Origin: Cinclus cinclus
Lineage: Eukaryota > Chordata > Aves > Passeriformes > Cinclidae
Assembly (NCBI RefSeq): GCF_963662255.1
Contig: NC_085060.1
Location: 9,735,630 to 9,799,629, forward strand
Length of the DNA stretch: 64,000 nucleotides
Reading direction: 5' to 3'
Shown piece after piece: positions 58,701 to 64,000 of the stretch. Both the position numbers and the translations under genes were made by a program. Under the pieces are notes generated by a model. That model was not told where the DNA came from and did no database searches. It saw nothing but the letters and a program-made list of their open reading frames with translations. Each line of letters begins with the position of its first letter. Within the stretch, counting starts at the first letter, position 1.

Positions 58701-61700
58701 GATTTCTCCTCTCCTGCTGCATCACCACATAGCTACAGCAGCAACCTGTTACCACTGGTTTTCAGGGAACTCCAGCCAATTCCCATCCAGAAAGGAAATG
58801 GCATGATTCACTACATTCTCCCCCAAATACCACAATACTCAAAGTGAGGCTGAATTCTGTGATGCCTAAATGTATCCTTGAATATGTGGAGAAACAGGTA
58901 CTGAGCATGGAAAGTGCCCCTTTGCAGGTCCTGGTTTTAGGGCTGGCTTCAAGCCATGCAATATTGCACTGAGCCACAGTTCCAGGAAGGAACTAGCAGG
59001 CAATTTGTAACTCCAGCAATTCATCCTGTGCACGGCCTAAACTTTTGCACATCATTACTGCTGTTCTGCATGGCCTCTAGTAGTTCCACTACTAATGGTC
59101 TTCTTAAGAAATGTTCCCCTCGCATCATTTAATTAAAAACATCACAATTCCTAGAATGAATAGTATCCTAAAAGTTTTCAATTTACAGGTGGATTCTGTT
59201 GATATCAGAGAGATATTTCAGATGCCCTTTTACTTAATAAAATAATTTGCTGAGGAACAGAGAAAATTATTAGTGAATTTCTAATGAATCAACAGTTAAG
59301 GAAGTGTTTGAAGAAACATGGAAAGAAAGTAGAAAAGCTTGTTTGCAGACATCACCGAGTTTTCTACTTTGCTGGGGTCACCTAGACACAGTAAAGGACC
59401 AGGTTCAGCAGAAATCTCTGCTTTAGTTTTTCTCCCTACCTTGTCAGTCAAGCAGGCTTGTTGCAAACTCCCAGCTGATAAGATACAACCACTGGCAGTA
59501 GGAAAAAAAATTGCTATACTTTATTTTACAATTTTCACCTGTCCATTTTCACAGTAAATCTGTGTGAACTCTACCATACGTTCAAGCAACTTTTTTTTCT
59601 GGCAAGGAGAATTCCACATAAATGTAATTATTCAAGCAAAAGAGCTGCCTGACAGTGGTAGGAGTACTGGCTAATGATGGAAAAAAGGTCTGCAGTAGAA
59701 TTTAGTCAGGAATGGTTCAGAATTTGCTTAATGCAGGGCCAACGTGCTTTGACAAAGAACCACAAATTCTGCAGCACAGTTTCTCTTAAATGAGACACTC
59801 TTCAAGCATAAAGTGAATGAAGCTTAAAGCACCTAAAAGCTCTTCTGTCTTTTAAAAACTTAAATGCCAAGGCTGGATGACTGACCAGCATGGAAGACAA
59901 AGGCTCTTCACATCTGGCTTATGCTAAGGCGTTTTTCTGGATTTTTTTTTTAATGCAGGTTGATAGTTTATTCTTTTTCACTTGTTTTGCACAGGCGGGT
60001 GTATTTTGTGGCTTTGAAGCCCATATCAGAGAATATACTTCCAGAATATGCTTCCCTCACAGAGCATACCATCTCAGAGCAACCCCATCAAGAGGCCAAA
60101 GTCATCTGTGAATCTCTGGGTGCTGTGTTTTTTTCCTATGGCTTGAAACAAGAATTGTTTTTCCTTTTCTCTTGCATTTTTGTGCCAGATAAAATACTGC
60201 TCTCAACAAGCCTGAACTGAAGCAGATGAGCCTTCCCAACTAGTGGCAAAACCGACTGGAAGTGCCAAAAGCCTCCTTTTTTCCTAAGCAGCACCAAAAG
60301 TCAGATCTGCACAGGTTGTTAGCTGGATTTACATCTGGCACTCCAACGGGGGTGGGATCAGTGCTCCCATCCGCTGCAGGGCTGCGCGCTGCGCTCCTGG
60401 AAGGGCAGCTGAGTGTGCAGTGCTGCCACCACGTCATTCCACCACTCCGAGTCCCTCTTATCCATGTATCTGCATATTGGAGCTTCTCTCTGATAATGGT
60501 GCTTTGTGCCTCTATCCCTGTAAGACTAGGAGAGATCTCTGAGCACTGCCAAAGGAGCAGCTTCCCACTCGATGCGTGCAGGAACTCGATGTTTTGCAGG
60601 AACTTCATGGGATTTGTTTCTTTCATTTGCTGAGACGGACGACAAGAAAGGCAGGCTACTTCTCACTTCTCAGTAAGTATTCTGCAGGCTGTCTGTAGAA
60701 TTGAAGCTGACTTTCCAAGCTGCGAGGTTTGCAAGGCAAATCACCACGTCTCTGACAAGAATATTATTGCTCTAATGTATTTTACAAGTGCTAGAAAGTG
60801 TCCAAAGAGCAGCAGAGTGATTTAAATTTGCCTGGCAAGGCAGGCTGGGTTGTATACAATCCTGAAATAAAGAACACATTTCCTTTTCTTTCAGAAGGAC
60901 ATCCCGGATAAGAAGATATGGGAGACAGAGCTTATCCTGCAATTTATCCACAAAACAAATGCCAGGGGCAACACAGACCTTGACTCATGAAAAACAATCT
61001 CTGTGTGTGGTAGCTTCTCTGCAGTTAGCAGAGAAAGTCAATTTTCTCCCAGTGCCTTGCAATGACATCCTCTGAGCTGCTCTCCTGTGCTGGGCACTGG
61101 CAGCAGAGCCAGCAGCAGATGAAAGGGGTGCAGCCCAGCCCAAACCATGGTCCTGGCTTGGCTGACTGATGCTGAACACGGGGCTGAGCTGCTGCTGGGC
61201 ATGTGAGGGTGGCCACAGCAGCAAAGGGTGCCCAAATGGTGCTCACACCACACTCCTGCAATCAGAGCCCAGTCCCGTGGCCGAGCTGCTAAGCACTAAA
61301 CCTCTGCCCAGGGCTCACCACTGTCCCAGAGTAGTCAGGAGTATTTGGCAGGGGCAGCTGAGGCTGTGCTTGGGCTTTGCTTGTGTCACCCTGTTTCCCA
61401 GTCCCCTCTTGGCACAGACCTGCAGCACCACTCACGCATCGGGGGCTTCAGCCTCTGCTCCTCTCATCTGCTTAGGTGGTGCTGAAATTCTTCACAGATT
61501 TACCCACGACTGAATTTGGGCAACCCCCCCTAAAACCACAGATATATTATCCCTTATTTTGCCCTGGCCACATCCCAGCATCACTTGGTAAGATGTTCCA
61601 AGCTTTGTTTTGTTCAACAAGATCAATAAGGACCGTGTTAATTACTGTACCTGGGCTTCTCTTCTCTCCTCTTTTACCTGGACATTCTACAGAATACAGG

Positions 61701-64000
61701 CCTAGATGTGTGCTAAATAATTTTATTCCATTTAGGTAAAAGTCTCATGAAGTTCAGTGACTAACTTGAGAATTACTGGATCCAGTTAAAATAAAACATA
61801 CTCAAACCAAATTATTTTCCCTCATAAAAAAACCCATAATTACAGAAAATTCTATAATATTTCAAAATTCTATTCCAGCAGCCAGTAGATTCATGACTGG
61901 ATATGAGCCTTCCAAACATCTGCATAATTAAAGCTCAGCCAGGAATTAATGAACTGAAAGCCTTTTAAAGAAAATTAAGAAACCTGCTTTGGATAGTGAT
62001 AATAATTTTCTTAATAAGATGCATTTATAGTGAAATCAAACCTAACTAGCCTCCAGACTTTCATTTCATAACAGTTTAAGAACATTTGAGAGCACACCCA
62101 TTTTATTAGTCTCCAGGTTTTTAAAAGAAGCCTAAAAGAAAACTAAAGGAGGTGCTCTTCTCCTAAGCAAGGCCCTGTGCTATGAGCTGCACATGCAACC
62201 ACTACAGAAATATTCTGGCAGCTGTAATGATGTGTAGGAAAAATAAATGGCAGTAGTACATAACTTACAGTAAGTTGGCTCTTCCCTCATTTAAGAACTT
62301 TTTGACAAAGGCAAGTCTTTGGCAATTTAAAAAAGGGGACTGGCATAAACTTGGCAAGAAAAATGAAAGAGGTCTTTAGGTCTTTTTTTTTGTCCTCTGT
62401 AGTTTATGATCTTAATTGTAATTTTCATTCTTGCTTTGCTCTTATTTCTTATGCCCTGAGACATCACAAAACACACAGCCATGAGATATTTGGTCTTTTC
62501 TGTCTCACTCAAGTGAGAAAATAGCATATAGAAAAAGTAGGATAAAAATAACGCTAACAGCAAGCAGAACTCCAAACATGAAACAAAGCAACTAAGCCTC
62601 TAGACAGTTTGCTGCCAAGAACACAAGTCAGTGCATTCGCTGTCATTCCATACAGCCCCAACTGTTGCTAATTTAAATCACACAATCATGACCCACTGCA
62701 AGGGCTTCTTGTAAGCTTGGCTATTGACTGTAGCTCCCACAAAGAGAGAAAAACAAAACTGAAAAATGCACACAAGGCTGAAATGTTGCTGATAAAAATT
62801 TATCAGATGTTCCAAAAATGAATCAACCAAAGAAAAATCACCTAGAGCAGCTTTCTTAAAAAAAAAATCCAGAAAAACATCCCAACTGCTACCTCTCCTC
62901 CCTCATTCCCCAGAAATGTTAACCTCACCTAAATCCTGTAAAATCCTTTATCTCATTTTCAGAACTGCCTTGGGGTCAGAATTTAAAATCTTACTCATTG
63001 AGAGCTCAGGTGTAACTGAAAGTCAAGGATTTAGCTTTTCAGTTCCACACCTACAATGAAGACAGATGCTTAGTGGGATTTCCAGAAGCAGCTTGACAGA
63101 TGCCTTGTGCTGGCTTGAACCTGTGCTCAGTGCTGAGGTCCTTCTGAAAATCTCATTTATGTGCATTTTGAAGTACAGAAGCAGTTTTTTTAAAGAGAAA
63201 TGCCCTGAAGGTACTTGGAAAATGCCCCCTTGGTGGAGGGGTTCCAAGAACTGGGGCAGCCCAATGGCAGCAGAGCAATGACATCCAGAATGAGGTGAAC
63301 TAAGCAGAGGGTGCAGTGGAAAAAATCATCTCCCTCTGGCCCAGGCGTGGACTCATGCCATCATCACAGCCATCATTTCTCCCACTGCTCTGAGAGAAGA
63401 GCAGGAATTATTCAGGGGGCACTTGCTTCCTTAGTGTGCTATCCCACAGCGATAAGGAGGAGCAGCCAACTCTTTCTTTGAGCTACAAAGAGATGGGCCA
63501 CAAAGAGATGCTCCTCTCTCCTCACATCAATCTGCTGGCTGGAGGGGGAGGAGGATCCTACACCTCACGTTGCTGCTTCTCGCCAGCTTCAGGAGTTTCC
63601 AACTCTCCAGCTTGCCCCTGAATTGAATTTTCTATGGACATTGTTGTGTTACATTTCAGTTCCCTGAGCAATTACATCTTGATCTTCTTGGGGACAAAGA
63701 GGATGAAATCCACCATCTCTTTGTAGAGATTAACCTGGTTTAAAGAAAGAAAGTACACAGAGGGGCCATCCTAACTGAGTACTGTTGCCACCAATGTGGC
63801 CAAAATCTGAACTCACATGGGTATGTACTGGGTACCCAGCCACACATCTGGGTGAGTCCCTGCTTAGGAGGCAGAGGGCACAATCAAGGTTGCCAAGGAA
63901 ACCAGTTGAAGGCAGCAGCAGACTGAAGAGATCACACTAAACCTCTTCCAACTTCTGTCTTGACTTTTGAAAGAAATGATAAACATCCCCAAGACATTGA
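55710..64000 (-). other. IL1RAPL2: IL1RAPL2 intron upstream of Ig3, partial
   Basis: At least 8.3 kb of sequence on the 5' side of the Ig3 exon. I searched the minus strand for the Ig2 exon (a YxC motif followed by a basic strand and an acceptable donor in the right phase) and did not see one, so the intron probably runs past the window edge. It contains A-rich tracts at 56342-56580 and a modestly GC-rich, CpG-poor segment at 61040-61460. Nothing else is recognised. Confidence 0.65.
56342..56580. repeat. A-rich low-complexity tracts
   Basis: Two A-rich stretches, about 56342-56372 and 56502-56580, with A runs broken by C or G. They resemble the tracts at 14778 and 18971. No attached retroelement body is recognised. 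Confidence 0.6.

Noticed and set aside
60240..60633. Overlapping open frames of 123 and 128 codons on opposite strands, considered as an IL1RAPL2 Ig2 exon.
   Set aside because: No Ig-fold motif, and no splice sites in the phase required to join the exon at 55580.

Overview
This is a piece of vertebrate nuclear genome, and almost certainly a bird. The coding parts are short, separated exons with GT/AG splice sites inside long AT-rich, CpG-poor non-coding DNA. The only interspersed repeats I recognise are fragments of CR1, the dominant avian LINE. The style of the CR1 3' ends suggests a songbird (passerine), but I hold that loosely. No bacterial, phage, CRISPR or operon-like content is present. 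Nearly all open frames in the window are chance frames in introns or intergenic DNA.

Two protein-coding genes are supported, both on the minus strand and in tandem. (1) The 3' half of IL1RAPL2 (interleukin-1 receptor accessory protein-like 2) occupies 30439-55709. Five exons are recovered at 55580-55709, 48590-48735, 43355-43498, 39617-39787 and 30439-31136. Each has canonical splice sites and their phases join exactly. Together they encode the third Ig domain, the transmembrane helix, the complete TIR domain and the cytoplasmic tail to the stop. The signal peptide, Ig1 and Ig2 exons must lie beyond 64000. (2) About 21 kb downstream, the first two coding exons of a GCK-IV family Ser/Thr kinase lie at 9294-9335 and 4829-4894. 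They sit in a dense CpG island (about 8990-9780) that is the likely promoter. Being immediately 3' of IL1RAPL2 and in the same orientation, the gene is best called NRK, as in the human Xq22 order IL1RAPL2-NRK. Its remaining exons lie beyond position 1.

Layout from low to high coordinate: partial NRK intron 2 (1-4828); NRK exon 2; NRK intron 1 (4895-9293); NRK exon 1 and CpG island; a 12-bp minisatellite (9917-10060); about 20 kb of intergenic DNA with one CR1 copy (27222-27690); a candidate IL1RAPL2 polyadenylation region near 29843-29877; then IL1RAPL2 from its last exon to the right edge. Its introns hold three CR1 fragments, A-rich tracts and an unusual patch at 37197-37560 (T24, a G-quadruplex-type G-run cluster, then GC/CpG-rich sequence with CCAAT and ETS motifs).

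The two genes are not known to act together. IL1RAPL2 is a neuronal IL-1-receptor-family membrane protein. NRK is a cytoplasmic kinase. Their adjacency is conserved synteny. I found no clear undescribed system. The points most worth checking are the avian NRK N-terminus, which is much closer to the TNIK/MINK1/MAP4K4 consensus than to human NRK, and the G4/GC-rich intronic patch.
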